A stretch of DNA of 64,000 nucleotides from Propionispora sp. 2/2-37 (GTDB taxonomy: Bacteria; Bacillota; Negativicutes; Propionisporales; Propionisporaceae). This document shows, one piece after another, positions 9,923 to 19,640 of this stretch; the stretch's first letter is position 1; each line of letters begins with the position of its first letter. A program made the translations under genes and the position numbers. Under the pieces are notes generated by a model. The model saw nothing but the letters and a program-made list of their open reading frames with translations, was not told the DNA's origin and made no database searches. The stretch is taken from assembly GCF_001298735.1 (NCBI RefSeq), contig NZ_CYSP01000003.1, positions 62,001 through 126,000 on the forward strand. Direction: 5' to 3'.

Positions 9923-11427
9923 GCGGTAGTCCCCCCCACAGCACAATGCATGATTTGTTCCTGGTCCAAATCCTGGCTATTGACGAATTCACCTTTAATC
10001 CGTCCTTCATTCATAACCAGTATACGGTCGGCCATTCCCAATATCTCCGGCAAATCGGATGAAATCAGAATAATACTAATTCCTTCCGCCGTCAGACTGT
10101 TAATCAAATTGTAGATTTCATATTTTGCCCCCACATCAATTCCGCGCGTCGGCTCATCCAAAATCAATATCTTTACTTTGCGCAATAGGTACTTAGCCAG
10201 TACTACTTTCTGCTGATTGCCACCGCTTAGATTTTTAATGCGGGTATTTAAGCCGGGAGCTTTAATTTTTAGCCGTTCCAGATAACGATTAGCATCGCTT
10301 AATTCCTGGCAATCATCAATATAATCCATCGTCCGGCGATATTTCTCAATATTAGCCAGCGTCATATTCGTTCTTACCGACATAATCTCTATAATCCCGT
10401 GACGTTTGCGGTCTTCCGGTATCATGGCAATTCCCTGCTTAAGGGAATCCTTGGGATGGTGAATAGTTAACCGGTTGCCCTCCAGAAAGACCTCACCGTG
10501 ACATTTCCCGTTGTGAAAGCCATAAATCGCCGACACCAATTCGGTTCGTCCCGCTCCCACCAGTCCTGCAAAACCAAGCACTTCACCGCGTTTTAATGAA
10601 AAACTCGCGTTGTCAACCAGCTTTTTATCCGGATCACTGCTGCTGTATACTGTATAATTCTTAACGGTAAGAATTTCTTCATTCTGCACGTGGACTTGCT
10701 TGGGATATAAATCGGTGATTTCCCGTCCGACCATCATTTGTACAATATCAGCCTTGGTCAATAGCCTGGCCGGGCGCGAACCAATGGTCCGGCCGTCACG
10801 AAGGACTGTCACCGTGTCCGCTAAACGGAGAACCTCATCCAGTTTGTGTGATATGTAAATACAAGTTACACCTTTCGCTTTTAATTGTCCCAGAATGTCC
10901 ATAAGAATCTCTACTTCTCCTTCCGACAAAGAAGCCGTAGGTTCATCTAAAATCAACAAAGTTGCATTTTTCGATAAGGCTTTACAAATTTCCACCAATT
11001 GCTTGACCGGTGTATACGGACTGACATCCAGTTTCATTTCCTGCAGCAGCTCCTGTGTTTTCGCCAGCATAGCCGGAATATGAATCCTGCCCCGTGAGCT
11101 TATTTCATTACCAATAAAAATATTCTCATATACAGGCAGTTCTTTAAAAAGAGCCAGTTCCTGATGAATAATGGCAATGCCGGCCTGCTCCGCATCGGCA
11201 ATATTATGGATAATCAGCTTTTGCTGATTGAATATGATATCCCCCTGATAAGTTTCATGTGGGTATACACCACTCAACACCTTCATCAAAGTTGATTTCC
11301 CAGCGCCATTTTCTCCACACAACGCATGAATTTCGCCTCTCTTTACAGCAAAAGAAACATCTTTCAAAGCCTTTACACCGGAGAACTCTTTGACAATGCC
11401 CTGCATTTCCAAAATCATGTCGTCCAT
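9919..11427 (-). CDS. xylG: Xylose ABC transporter ATP-binding protein XylG
   Basis: A 502-residue tandem ATPase of the sugar (RbsA/XylG/MglA) type. The first nucleotide-binding domain has GENGAGKST near residue 40 and LILDEPTASL. The second has the degenerate Walker A GLVGAGRTE and a full LSGGNQQKV signature with LILDEPTRGID, a pattern normal for this family. It energises xylose uptake with XylH and XylF. It overlaps xylH by 4 nt and follows xylF after 61 nt that contain a strong hairpin. Confidence 0.94.
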   Translation of the reverse strand: MDDMILEMQGIVKEFSGVKALKDVSFAVKRGEIHALCGENGAGKSTLMKVLSGVYPHETYQGDIIFNQQKLIIHNIADAEQAGIAIIHQELALFKELPVYENIFIGNEISSRGRIHIPAMLAKTQELLQEMKLDVSPYTPVKQLVEICKALSKNATLLILDEPTASLSEGEVEILMDILGQLKAKGVTCIYISHKLDEVLRLADTVTVLRDGRTIGSRPARLLTKADIVQMMVGREITDLYPKQVHVQNEEILTVKNYTVYSSSDPDKKLVDNASFSLKRGEVLGFAGLVGAGRTELVSAIYGFHNGKCHGEVFLEGNRLTIHHPKDSLKQGIAMIPEDRKRHGIIEIMSVRTNMTLANIEKYRRTMDYIDDCQELSDANRYLERLKIKAPGLNTRIKNLSGGNQQKVVLAKYLLRKVKILILDEPTRGIDVGAKYEIYNLINSLTAEGISIILISSDLPEILGMADRILVMNEGRIKGEFVNSQDLDQEQIMHCAVGGTTA

Positions 11428-11452
11428 TACTATCCCCTCATATTTAAGTTAC

Positions 11453-11477
11453 GCAGGTGGGGTGCTGCCCCACCTGC
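11453..11477 (-). other. Perfect 10-bp hairpin between xylF and xylG
   Basis: Arms GCAGGTGGGG and CCCCACCTGC enclose a 5-nt loop. No T-run follows, so it is not a simple terminator. In binding-protein ABC operons such a hairpin after the binding-protein gene commonly protects its mRNA 3' end and leads to excess binding protein. That role is inferred here. Confidence 0.75.
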
Positions 11478-11488
11478 CATGGAAGTGA

Positions 11489-12568
11489 TTACTTAGGCCA
11501 TTTGTCTTTTGAAACATTTTTATATACATCTTCCAGCTTGTTATAGCCATCTTTAATGACTGTATCAGCCATATTTTGAGCAGTAACCGCTATCGGTGTT
11601 AGCAAGACGGAAGGAACATCCTTATTGCCGTTATTGACAACTCCGTCGGTTTTCACCTGCTCGCCTTTGGCGATTTTTACTGCAATTTCAGCCGCTGAAG
11701 GAGCCAATAGTTTGATCGGTTTGTATACGGTCATCGTCTGAGTGCCTTCCACAATTCTCTGACAGGCAGCCAGCTCCGCATCCTGACCGGAAATCGGCAC
11801 TTTGCCGGCCAGATTTTGAGCAGCCAGCGCCTGCACGGCTCCACCGGCAGTACTGTCATTGGAGGCTACAACGGCATCGATCTTGTTGTTGTTGGCAGTA
11901 AGTGCATTTTCCATGATCTTTAAGGCTTCTTCCGGCAGCCAGTCTTTAACCCACTGATCGCCAACCACCTCAATATCCCCTTTATCAATTAACGGTTTTA
12001 ACACATTCATCTGTCCCTGCCGGAACAGTTTCGCATTATTATCAACCGGTGAACCGCCCATTAAGAAATACTTTCCCTTCGGTACCAGTTCGGTAATGGC
12101 CTTGGCCTGCAACTCACCGACTTTTACATTGTCAAAGGAAATATAGTAATCAACATCCGACTTGGTAATCAGGCGGTCGTAGCTCAATACCTTAATTCCC
12201 GCCTTGTGGGCCTGCTCAATAATCGGTGCGAGCACATCCCCGTTATGCGGAATAATAACCAGGATATCCACACCCTGGGCAATTAAATTTTCGCATTGTG
12301 AAAACTGAGTCTGATCATCTCCGTTAGCCGACTGCACAACCACTTCAGCACCCAGTTCCTTGGCCTTGGCTACAAACATATCCCGGTCATGCTGCCATCT
12401 TTCCAGCCTTAAATCATCCATACTAAGGCCAATCTTCACTGTCTTTTTCTGGGCTGCCGCATCTTTTGAAGCGGTAGTCTCCTGTCTTGTGCACCCGGCC
12501 ATCATGAATAAGGAAGCAATACAAACAAACACCGTAATAAGCAAGCAAACACTTTTTTTCTTAAACAC
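11489..12568 (-). CDS. xylF: D-xylose-binding lipoprotein XylF
   Basis: A 359-residue periplasmic-binding-protein-like I family protein. The N-terminus is a lipoprotein signal with lipobox MAGC (cysteine about 26). The mature part has KIGLSMDDLRLERWQHDRD, typical of xylose-binding XylF, and ASNDSTAGGAVQAL and GQDAELAACQRI of the hinge region. It captures xylose outside the cytoplasmic membrane and delivers it to XylGH. It lies 48 nt after xylA. Confidence 0.94.
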   Translation of the reverse strand: MFKKKSVCLLITVFVCIASLFMMAGCTRQETTASKDAAAQKKTVKIGLSMDDLRLERWQHDRDMFVAKAKELGAEVVVQSANGDDQTQFSQCENLIAQGVDILVIIPHNGDVLAPIIEQAHKAGIKVLSYDRLITKSDVDYYISFDNVKVGELQAKAITELVPKGKYFLMGGSPVDNNAKLFRQGQMNVLKPLIDKGDIEVVGDQWVKDWLPEEALKIMENALTANNNKIDAVVASNDSTAGGAVQALAAQNLAGKVPISGQDAELAACQRIVEGTQTMTVYKPIKLLAPSAAEIAVKIAKGEQVKTDGVVNNGNKDVPSVLLTPIAVTAQNMADTVIKDGYNKLEDVYKNVSKDKWPK

Positions 12569-12616
12569 GATTTGTCCCCTCCTATTATTTTGAATTCAGA
12601 CTTCCCCGGTGGTTAA

Positions 12617-13930
12617 CTACACTTCCAGCAAATATTGATTCAAAATTGCCTTTATTTGTTCCTGACGGCCTGACTTATTTATTATTGGTTTATTTTGCAG
12701 CGCATACTGTTCCAACGTATGAAAATCCGCCTTGCCGGATACGATCTCCAGGCCGATTCCCTCACGGAAGCTCTTATAGCGTTCGGCTATTATATTTTCA
12801 AACACCTGATCTTTAATCAGTCTTGCCGCCACTTTCAACCCTCTGGCAAAGGTATCCATACCGGCAATGTGGGCATAGAACAAATCCTCCGGTTCAAAAG
12901 ATTCGCGGCGCGGTTTGGCGTCAAAATTCAACCCGCCTTTCCCCAGTCCTCCGTTTTGCAAAATCTCGTACATGGCCAAGGTTGTTTCATATAGATCGGT
13001 CGGAAATTCATCCGTATCCCAGCCGAGCAGCATATCGCCCTGATTAGCGTCAACCGATCCCAGCATGCCGTTGATGCGGCTCATTCTTAATTCATGCTGG
13101 AAGGTGTGACCAGCTAGTGTGGCATGATTGGCTTCGATATTCATTTTAAAAGCATCCTGCAGATTATAATTGCGGAGAAAAGCCATAGCCGTCTGCGCAT
13201 CAAAGTCATACTGATGCTTGGTTGGCTCTTTGGGCTTAGGTTCAATCAGAAATTGTCCGGCAAACCCAATTTCCCTGGCGTAGTCGACCGCCATATGGAA
13301 AAACCGCGCCAGATTATCCAGCTCCAGCTTCAAATCCGTATTCAGCAAAGTGACATACCCTTCCCGGCCTCCCCAGAAAACATAGTTTTGGGCACCCAAT
13401 TCCTTGCCTGTTTCCAGCCCTTTCTTAACCTGGGCGGCACAATAGGCAAACACATCGGCATTACAGGTAGTGGCCGCACCGTGCATAAAGCGGGGATGGG
13501 TAAACATATTGGCCGTATTCCATAACAATTTGGTCTTACTGGTCTTTAGATAATCCCTTATCATGCCGATAATAACGTCCAAATTGGCATTGGTTTCCTG
13601 CAGTGTCATGCCTTCCGGGGCAATGTCCCGGTCATGGAAGGCAAAAAAGGGAACATCCAGCTTGTCAAACAGTTCGAAAGCGGCCTCCACCCGTGCTTTT
13701 GCCTTATCCATCCCTGTGTATTTATCCCAGGGCCGCAGCATGGAACTGCTGCCAAACGGATCGGAGCCTTCATGCGTGAACGTATGCCAGTAAGCAACAG
13801 AAAAACGCAAATGCTCTTCCATCGTCTTACCAGCCACTACCTCCTTGGAATTATAATACTTAAATGCCAACGGGTTTTTGGATTTCGCCCCCTCATAGGT
13901 AATTTTCCCCAATCCAGTAAAATACGCCAT
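12617..13930 (-). CDS. xylA: Xylose isomerase
   Basis: A 437-residue class II xylose isomerase that converts D-xylose to D-xylulose using two divalent metal ions. Signatures include [13 protein letters not shown] (His 99, Asp 102), [27 protein letters not shown] and [18 protein letters not shown], the last carrying metal ligands. The ATG at 13930 has an AGGAGG site 8 nt upstream; the frame is open to 13951 but without a better start. It lies 43 nt after xylB in the same operon. Confidence 0.97.
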   Translation of the reverse strand: MAYFTGLGKITYEGAKSKNPLAFKYYNSKEVVAGKTMEEHLRFSVAYWHTFTHEGSDPFGSSSMLRPWDKYTGMDKAKARVEAAFELFDKLDVPFFAFHDRDIAPEGMTLQETNANLDVIIGMIRDYLKTSKTKLLWNTANMFTHPRFMHGAATTCNADVFAYCAAQVKKGLETGKELGAQNYVFWGGREGYVTLLNTDLKLELDNLARFFHMAVDYAREIGFAGQFLIEPKPKEPTKHQYDFDAQTAMAFLRNYNLQDAFKMNIEANHATLAGHTFQHELRMSRINGMLGSVDANQGDMLLGWDTDEFPTDLYETTLAMYEILQNGGLGKGGLNFDAKPRRESFEPEDLFYAHIAGMDTFARGLKVAARLIKDQVFENIIAERYKSFREGIGLEIVSGKADFHTLEQYALQNKPIINKSGRQEQIKAILNQYLLEV

Positions 13931-13973
13931 GCTTTCTCCTCCTAAAACCATTGTATTTTATACAACCACTCCG

Positions 13974-15467
13974 CTAGATTTTACCGAGTTCACGGAAGGT
14001 CTGTCGCAGAGTGCCGTATAATCGGTGGTAAATCGCATATAACTCGTTATATTTTGCAATATTAGCCGTTAACGGTTCCGTTTGTTCCACCGTTCTAATT
14101 ATCGCACTACAAGCTTTTTCCACTCCTTCAAACGCACCAACTCCCACAGCCGCCAAAATGGCCGCTCCGAAGGCCGGACCTTCCACTGAGTTAACCAGGC
14201 AAACCGGCAAACCTAAAATATCGGCCAAAATTTGCCGCCACAGGACACTTTTAGCCCCGCCGCCGCTTACCCTTACCTCGTCTACGGGAATATGCTGCTG
14301 CCGGATAATTTCCAGCGAATCGCGCAGGCCAAAAGCCACTCCCTCCAAAATAGCCCTGGTCATATGTTTACGAGTGTGTGTCATTGTCAGTCCGACAAAC
14401 GTTCCCCGCGCATAAGGATCGCTGTAAGGTGTCCGCTCGCCCAGCAGGTAAGGCAAAAAAACCAGTCCTTCACTGCCTGGCGGCACTGCTGCGGCTTCTT
14501 CCAGCAAGGCTGTATAGCCCGCCGAACCATCCAATTGACAAACCTCTTCAACCCACCATTTAAGACAAGATGCAGCCGATAACATAACGCCCATGACATG
14601 CCACTTCCCGTTAGCATGACAAAAAGAATGAAGGCGATTTTCTTTATCCACCGAATAGTTTTCCTGGCAGGCAAACACCACACCCGAAGTCCCCAATGCG
14701 ACCGAAGCCCCGCCTGCAGCAACCACCCCCGTTCCCACTGCACCGCTTGCCTGATCGCCGCCACCGCCGACAACGGGAATTCCGGCACACAAACCGGTCT
14801 CAGCGTTGGCTTGTTTAGACACATGACCGGTGATTTCATAAGATTCATAACATGTAGGTAAAACCTGTTCAGACAGCCCTAAAAATACCAGCATTTCTCT
14901 TGACCATTCCCGCCTGGCTACATCAAAAAACAGAGTTCCTGAGGCGTCGGAGACATCGGTTGCATAATCTCCGGTCAACCGCCAGCGTATATAATCTTTC
15001 GGCAATAAAACATGTGCAATGCGGCGGTAAATCTCCGGACGGTTGCGTCTTACCCACAGCACTTTCGGTGCCGTAAAGCCGGCCAGCGCCTTGTTGCCTG
15101 TATATTCCGACAATTTAAAGCCTAATTGTTCCGTTAATTCATCGCATTCATCCTGCGTCCGCTGATCGCACCACAATAAAGCCGGCATAAGCACACGATC
15201 TTCCTGATCAAGTAACACCATTCCGTGCATTTGCCCGCTTAAACCAATTCCTTTCACTTCCTGTGCAGTTCCAGCGGTCATATCTAAAATCTCGCGAATA
15301 CCCTTTCTGGTTGCGTCCCACCAGTCTTCAGGATTTTGCTCAGCCCAGCCGGGTTTAGGATAATAGACAGGGTAATCCTTGGTTACAGTTTGTAAAACCT
15401 TCCCATCGTTCGCCAGCAACAAAATTTTTACCGACGATGTTCCTAGATCAATCCCCAAAAAAAACAC
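13974..15467 (-). CDS. xylB: Xylulokinase
   Basis: A 497-residue FGGY-family sugar kinase that phosphorylates D-xylulose for entry into the pentose phosphate pathway. It starts with the phosphate-1 motif GIDLGTSSVKI and carries LSGQMHGMVLLD, GGGDQASGAVGTG and the C-terminal VSGGGAKSVLWRQILADI typical of XylB. It is the first gene of the xyl operon. Two XylR-type operators lie in the 217 nt between it and xylR. Confidence 0.97.
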   Translation of the reverse strand: MFFLGIDLGTSSVKILLLANDGKVLQTVTKDYPVYYPKPGWAEQNPEDWWDATRKGIREILDMTAGTAQEVKGIGLSGQMHGMVLLDQEDRVLMPALLWCDQRTQDECDELTEQLGFKLSEYTGNKALAGFTAPKVLWVRRNRPEIYRRIAHVLLPKDYIRWRLTGDYATDVSDASGTLFFDVARREWSREMLVFLGLSEQVLPTCYESYEITGHVSKQANAETGLCAGIPVVGGGGDQASGAVGTGVVAAGGASVALGTSGVVFACQENYSVDKENRLHSFCHANGKWHVMGVMLSAASCLKWWVEEVCQLDGSAGYTALLEEAAAVPPGSEGLVFLPYLLGERTPYSDPYARGTFVGLTMTHTRKHMTRAILEGVAFGLRDSLEIIRQQHIPVDEVRVSGGGAKSVLWRQILADILGLPVCLVNSVEGPAFGAAILAAVGVGAFEGVEKACSAIIRTVEQTEPLTANIAKYNELYAIYHRLYGTLRQTFRELGKI

Positions 15468-15489
15468 TTGAACTCCTCCTTAATTCACA

Positions 15490-15514
15490 AAAGTTCGTTG
15501 TTCGGATAAACTAA
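15490..15514 (-). promoter_or_regulatory. XylR-type operator, proximal to xylB
   Basis: A 25-bp imperfect palindrome of the AGTT-N-AACTAA type, the same size and spacing as the near-perfect site upstream of xylR. It lies 23 nt ahead of the xylB start. One half-site (ATAAACTAA) is better conserved than the other (AAAGTTCGT). Confidence 0.65.
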
Positions 15515-15567
15515 CTAATTAAAAAAATAAATACCAATTTTCTCGTCACACCATGTATTGGTTTTAT

Positions 15568-15592
15568 TTGGTTTGTTGGATAGATAAACTAA
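15568..15592 (-). promoter_or_regulatory. XylR-type operator, distal to xylB
   Basis: A 25-bp site with half-sites TTGGTTTGTT and AATAAACTAA-like. It resembles the known Firmicute XylR operator consensus (TTAGTTTGTT with its mirror image). Its centre lies 78 bp from the proximal site, which would allow cooperative or looped repression of xylB. Confidence 0.7.
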
Positions 15593-15684
15593 TTCGATAT
15601 ATAACAGAATATTCCTTCTATATAAAATAAAATTTTTTCAAATCCTTTTATTCCCGTAGGAACAATCCCGTGTATAGCAGCAAC

Positions 15685-16860
15685 TTAGGACACGGGCAAG
15701 GCGTACATCCGGGAAATCACTAAGGTCGCAGCCCCCATGGCACAGGCATGCATATTCAGTTGCGAAGATAAAATTCTTACGTTAAAATGTCTGGAAGAAA
15801 AACAGCGCATGGCTGCTTCCCGTCTTAATTCATCCATGAGTATGTCGCCGGCAAGCGGCAGGGTATTGCCGATTATCACCAATTGAGGATTGAAAGCGTT
15901 AATCAAATTTGCCACACCCACCCCCAGATATTTTCCCACATACCGGAATGCCGCCCGGGCCAGCTCATCACCGCCGGCAGCTCGCTCGAGCACATCAAAT
16001 ATAGTCAGCGTCTCCCCCTTGATATGCTCTTTCATAAACCGGAACAACGCCTTTTCGGAAGAGTATTCTTCCCAACAGCCTGTATTGCCGCATGAACAGG
16101 GAATACCATCCAGCGCCAGTGTCATATGACCGATTTCACCCGCCAGCCCCTTAAAGCCACGGTACAGTTCATTATTAATAATAATTCCCGCCCCCACCCC
16201 GGTTCCGGCACTAACATATAAGAGATTGTCGGCTTTTTTCCCGGCTCCGAACCATTTTTCCCCGATTGCACCGGCATTGGCCTCATTATCAATAAACACA
16301 GGGATGCCAAAGCGCTCTTTTATAATTTCCCGCAGGGCGATATTCTCCCAGGCTAAATTGGGAGCCGACAAAATAAGCCCCTGTTCATAGTTCACAATGC
16401 CCGGAACTCCGATCCCAATTCCCATGATTCCCCGCACAGACTGTGGCGCATGCATAATGGTTTCCTGAATTAAGTCTTCCAGATCGGCGATACGCTGCAC
16501 CGGAAATTTTTGTGTGGCTTGCAAGTCAACCCGTTTTTCCCAGACAATATCTCCGGCAAAATTCGTCATAACACTTAAGATGTAGTTAACACCTAAATCA
16601 ATCCCGATGATATGGCCGACATCTTTATTGATTGACAGATTAACGGGTTTGCGGCCCCCCTGTGATTCGCCAATGCCTGTTTCCAGAACTAATTCCTCCA
16701 TAAACAGCTCATCCACCAAAGCAGATACCGTCGACTTATTAAGGCCGGTAACCTTGGCAATATCCGCTCTGGATATGGGGCACTTTCTATAGATGGTGTT
16801 TAAGACAATCATTTTATTAATTTGTTTTACTAATATCTGATCAGCAGTTTTCATATGCAT
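15685..16860 (-). CDS. xylR: ROK-family xylose repressor XylR
   Basis: A 391-residue regulator with an N-terminal winged helix-turn-helix (SRADIAKVTGLNKSTVSALVDEL, about 26-48) and a C-terminal ROK sugar-kinase-like domain. The latter has IGIDLGVNYI, the sugar-binding EIGHM and the zinc motif CSCGNTGCWEEY. XylR represses xylose genes and is released by xylose. A 17-bp-arm palindrome directly upstream of its start indicates autorepression. The gene is transcribed in the same direction as xylB and lies upstream of it. Confidence 0.93.
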   Translation of the reverse strand: MHMKTADQILVKQINKMIVLNTIYRKCPISRADIAKVTGLNKSTVSALVDELFMEELVLETGIGESQGGRKPVNLSINKDVGHIIGIDLGVNYILSVMTNFAGDIVWEKRVDLQATQKFPVQRIADLEDLIQETIMHAPQSVRGIMGIGIGVPGIVNYEQGLILSAPNLAWENIALREIIKERFGIPVFIDNEANAGAIGEKWFGAGKKADNLLYVSAGTGVGAGIIINNELYRGFKGLAGEIGHMTLALDGIPCSCGNTGCWEEYSSEKALFRFMKEHIKGETLTIFDVLERAAGGDELARAAFRYVGKYLGVGVANLINAFNPQLVIIGNTLPLAGDILMDELRREAAMRCFSSRHFNVRILSSQLNMHACAMGAATLVISRMYALPVS

Positions 16861-16878
16861 TTACCTATCCTTAACAAT

Positions 16879-16923
16879 TTAGCAACCATTAGTTTATTGT
16901 GCAAACAAACTAATGGTTGCTAA
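16879..16923 (-). promoter_or_regulatory. XylR operator upstream of xylR (17-bp perfect arms)
   Basis: TTAGCAACCATTAGTTT (16879-16895) is mirrored exactly by AAACTAATGGTTGCTAA (16907-16923) around an 11-nt spacer. The inner 25 bp match the Firmicute XylR operator layout. The extra 10 bp per arm are perfectly symmetric and exceed the usual operator. It lies 19 nt before the xylR start codon. Confidence 0.9.
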
Positions 16924-17101
16924 CATTCGCCAGCAAGTGACGAAAATCCTGCCGGATCCACTCTACAGGAAAATCTTTCTTGACAATTTTACCGTGTAAA
17001 GCTAACCTTCTATTCCAGCCAGCCCTTCATTATGCTTTTCCCATTACAAAAATATTTTGGAATACTATAAGTTCGTTTGCAAAAACATGTAAAAATCCGC
17101 T

Positions 17102-17311
17102 CTAGCGTTTCTCCGGTGCTTTCAGACCATAAAAGTTTGCTTTTTGATCTGCATCGGTTTTGTGACGGCTGCGGTATTTTCTATCATATACCAGCCAAGC
17201 TATCCCCCCGGCAACTACGATGCTATTGAGAACATCCTGGTGAGCAATATAGGCATCTGCCACACTACAAACATAAGGGCCCGCCATCGCTCTCATCATT
17301 TCATAAATCAT
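17102..17311 (-). CDS. Small hypothetical single-span membrane protein
   Basis: A 69-residue frame with a strong GGGAGGTAACTT ribosome site before its ATG. The product has a hydrophobic segment around residues 28-43 (LNSIVVAGGIAWLVY) followed by a very basic, polar tail (DRKYRSRHKTDADQK). No family is recognised. It stands alone between the PTS operon terminator and xylR, in the same direction as both. The ribosome site is the main support for it being real. Confidence 0.55.
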   Translation of the reverse strand: MIYEMMRAMAGPYVCSVADAYIAHQDVLNSIVVAGGIAWLVYDRKYRSRHKTDADQKANFYGLKAPEKR

Positions 17312-17469
17312 AAGTTACCTCCCTCATGTAAATACCTTTTTATTGTATCATGTATTAAAAAAAAGCTCCATTATTTTATGCAAATACCGTCCGATATAAT
17401 CAACCTTTTCTTACTATATTATTCGAGTCCGTATCGTGCATTGACTCTTGCTTCGTCAACTGACCTCTA

Positions 17470-17506
17470 TATAAAAGTACAGGGTATGAGAAACCATACC
17501 CTGTAC
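17470..17506 (-). terminator. Terminator of the PTS operon
   Basis: GTACAGGGTATG and CATACCCTGTAC form a perfect 12-bp stem with a 6-nt loop. On the minus strand it is followed by TTTTATAT. It lies 22-50 nt after the IIC gene stop. Confidence 0.85.
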
Positions 17507-17527
17507 CGGAACATTGGACTGCCTTAA

Positions 17528-18778
17528 TTAGTGGAAGAATTCGACAATTTTAAATAAGATATACGGGATTAAATGTGCGCCGCCGTCCAATGATGAAATA
17601 GCAGCCGTGCCTTCCGGGAAGGGGAAATTTACGCCCTTAGCCATCAGCGTGGTTACCGTCGCCAGGTCAGTCGCAATGTAGAGGATACCAACCATAAAGA
17701 TGGTGCTGATGATCAATCCGCGGAACACATTCCCCCCGGTTGGTGCCACTGCCCACAAAAGGCAGAACGGCAAACCGGCCAAGTCAGTAAATGGCAGTAT
17801 CCTGTTTCCTGGGAGTACGGCAGCCAGAAGCAGTGTAATCGGAATCATCAACAGGCAAACAGCCATAACCGAAGGGTTTCCAATGACAACCGCGGCATCC
17901 AGTCCGATAAATACTTCTTTACCGGGAAAACGTTTATTTAGGTATTCCCGTCCGCTTTCCGATAAAGGCAGTAGCCCTTCCATCAAAATCCTTACCATGC
18001 GGGGCATTAAGAACAGTACTGCAGCCATATTGACACTTAACTGAACAATTCCTTTCATATCGTAGCCGGCCAGCGCACCAATGAACGCGCCTAATACTAA
18101 GCCGATCAGCATCGGCTCCCCAAAAACACCGAACCGTTCTTGAATCTTTTCCGGGTTAATATCAATTTTATTAATACCAGGAATCTTATCTATGACACTG
18201 TTAAAAAAAATGCCCAACGGTGCCCAGGATATGGATTCGGTGTGGGGCAGGGAAATACCGGGCATATTAAACACCTTTTCCAGGTAGGGCTGGGTCCAGT
18301 CGGCCAGTTTAAAAATAATCACGATCGTAATACCGGAGGCAATGATGCCCAATACCGCACTATTGGTCAGGTACATCACCAACGCTCCGGAAAAGATAAA
18401 ATGCCAGTAATTCCATAAATCAATATCCATGGTTTTGGTCCAATTCATCGCCAGCATCACAACATTGATAAAAAGGCCTAAGGCAAATACAGCGGGAACT
18501 ATCGGGGTGCCAAAACTAATCGCCGCAGCAATTGGCCAGCCGACATCCATGACGTCCAGATGCAGTCCCCAGTTTTTAACCATAGCCTGCGTGGCGGGTG
18601 AAAGATTGCTGGTCAGCATACCGATAACCAAAAAGATACCGGCAAAACCGATGCCGATAGTCAAACCGGAACGGAATGCCTTGGGAAATCCCTGACGAAA
18701 TAGCAAGCCTAATGCCATAATGATAATCGGCATCATAACCGTGGGGCCTAGATCGAGAATAAATTTAATAAATTCCAT
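17528..18778 (-). CDS. PTS galactitol-type permease, EIIC component
   Basis: A 416-residue polytopic protein of the EIIC-GAT (SgcC/GatC) family, the membrane channel that imports a sugar or polyol during phosphorylation. It has many hydrophobic helices and family stretches such as FILDLGPTVMMPIIIM at the N-terminus and GLDAAVVIGNPSVMA. It follows the IIB gene by 67 nt. No galactitol-1-phosphate dehydrogenase or tagatose aldolase is nearby, so the substrate cannot be named. Confidence 0.9.
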   Translation of the reverse strand: MEFIKFILDLGPTVMMPIIIMALGLLFRQGFPKAFRSGLTIGIGFAGIFLVIGMLTSNLSPATQAMVKNWGLHLDVMDVGWPIAAAISFGTPIVPAVFALGLFINVVMLAMNWTKTMDIDLWNYWHFIFSGALVMYLTNSAVLGIIASGITIVIIFKLADWTQPYLEKVFNMPGISLPHTESISWAPLGIFFNSVIDKIPGINKIDINPEKIQERFGVFGEPMLIGLVLGAFIGALAGYDMKGIVQLSVNMAAVLFLMPRMVRILMEGLLPLSESGREYLNKRFPGKEVFIGLDAAVVIGNPSVMAVCLLMIPITLLLAAVLPGNRILPFTDLAGLPFCLLWAVAPTGGNVFRGLIISTIFMVGILYIATDLATVTTLMAKGVNFPFPEGTAAISSLDGGAHLIPYILFKIVEFFH

Positions 18779-18845
18779 AAATTACCCTCCCATATTTTGA
18801 TTTTAGTACCTGTCTAATTGCAACGTAGCTTAAAGCAGACAATCA

Positions 18846-19148
18846 CTACTCTAAGCTTTTTAAATATTCGGCAATTTCATCAGCTAACTTATCCATGCCC
18901 ACACCAATCAAAAACGGCAAACCGACAAACTTTTTCACCCCATGTAAGGCACTATCATTAATCGGAGTGGTTGCTACCACCACATGAGGATTATATACAG
19001 GAATTTTTCCGGCTACCTCCACAGCCTTGCACTCGATGACTTCTACATTCAACCCACGCTTCGTCAAAAACTCCTTGCATTTTTCAGCTGCCACGGTCGA
19101 TGTGGCAATTCCTGTTCCACAAACGGTAAGCACCCGGAAGGGTTTCAT
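18846..19148 (-). CDS. PTS galactitol-type EIIB component
   Basis: A 100-residue cytoplasmic phosphocarrier. The P-loop VCGTGIATSTVAAEKC contains the phosphorylated cysteine at residue 10, as in GatB/SgcB. It relays phosphate from IIA to the sugar bound by IIC. It lies 24 nt after the IIA gene. Confidence 0.92.
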   Translation of the reverse strand: MKPFRVLTVCGTGIATSTVAAEKCKEFLTKRGLNVEVIECKAVEVAGKIPVYNPHVVVATTPINDSALHGVKKFVGLPFLIGVGMDKLADEIAEYLKSLE

Positions 19149-19172
19149 GTTTTCCTCTCCCCTTTACAGTAT

Positions 19173-19640
19173 CTAAAGATAAATTTTGCCATTCAACAGG
19201 GTAATCACATCACTGACCGATTGTGCCGCGGCTAGTTGTTCCAGCAACTCCTGGTCCTGAATGATCTGCATTAGCTGCGATAATAACTTAACCTGGTTAT
19301 CGCTATTCTTCATCGCCAGCATAAAAATGATTTTTACCGGTACAACCTCCTCCAGTCCACCCATACTTTTAAATTCTACGGGTGCTTTAAGGGTCCCGAC
19401 CGCAATCATGGGAGCTTTAACATGGCAAACATCCGTATGCGGAATGGCTACCCCGTTCTCGCCTGTTGGCAAACCGGTAGGAAAGCTGCGTTCGCGCTGA
19501 ATAATCGCTTCACCGTAGGAATCCAGAACATAGCCTGCATTGTACAACGTTTGCGCCATCTGTTTTAATACGTCTTCCTGATCGCTGGCCTCCAAACCAA
19601 CGGCCATCGCTTTTTTATCAAACTCAAAACATTTCCCCAT
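19173..19640 (-). CDS. PTS fructose/galactitol-type EIIA component
   Basis: A 155-residue EIIA of the PTS_EIIA_2 type. The phosphorylated histidine is at about residue 68 in NGVAIPHTDVCHV. It accepts phosphate from HPr and passes it to IIB. Its start lies inside the end of the regulator gene (17-nt overlap), which ties its translation to that of the activator. Confidence 0.9.
   Translation of the reverse strand: MGKCFEFDKKAMAVGLEASDQEDVLKQMAQTLYNAGYVLDSYGEAIIQRERSFPTGLPTGENGVAIPHTDVCHVKAPMIAVGTLKAPVEFKSMGGLEEVVPVKIIFMLAMKNSDNQVKLLSQLMQIIQDQELLEQLAAAQSVSDVITLLNGKIYL

Noticed and set aside
15490-16923. Treating the TTAGTTT motifs near xylR and near the MarR genes as one operator family
   Set aside because: The XylR sites have an 11-nt spacer and a different centre; the shared half-site is short and probably coincidental.
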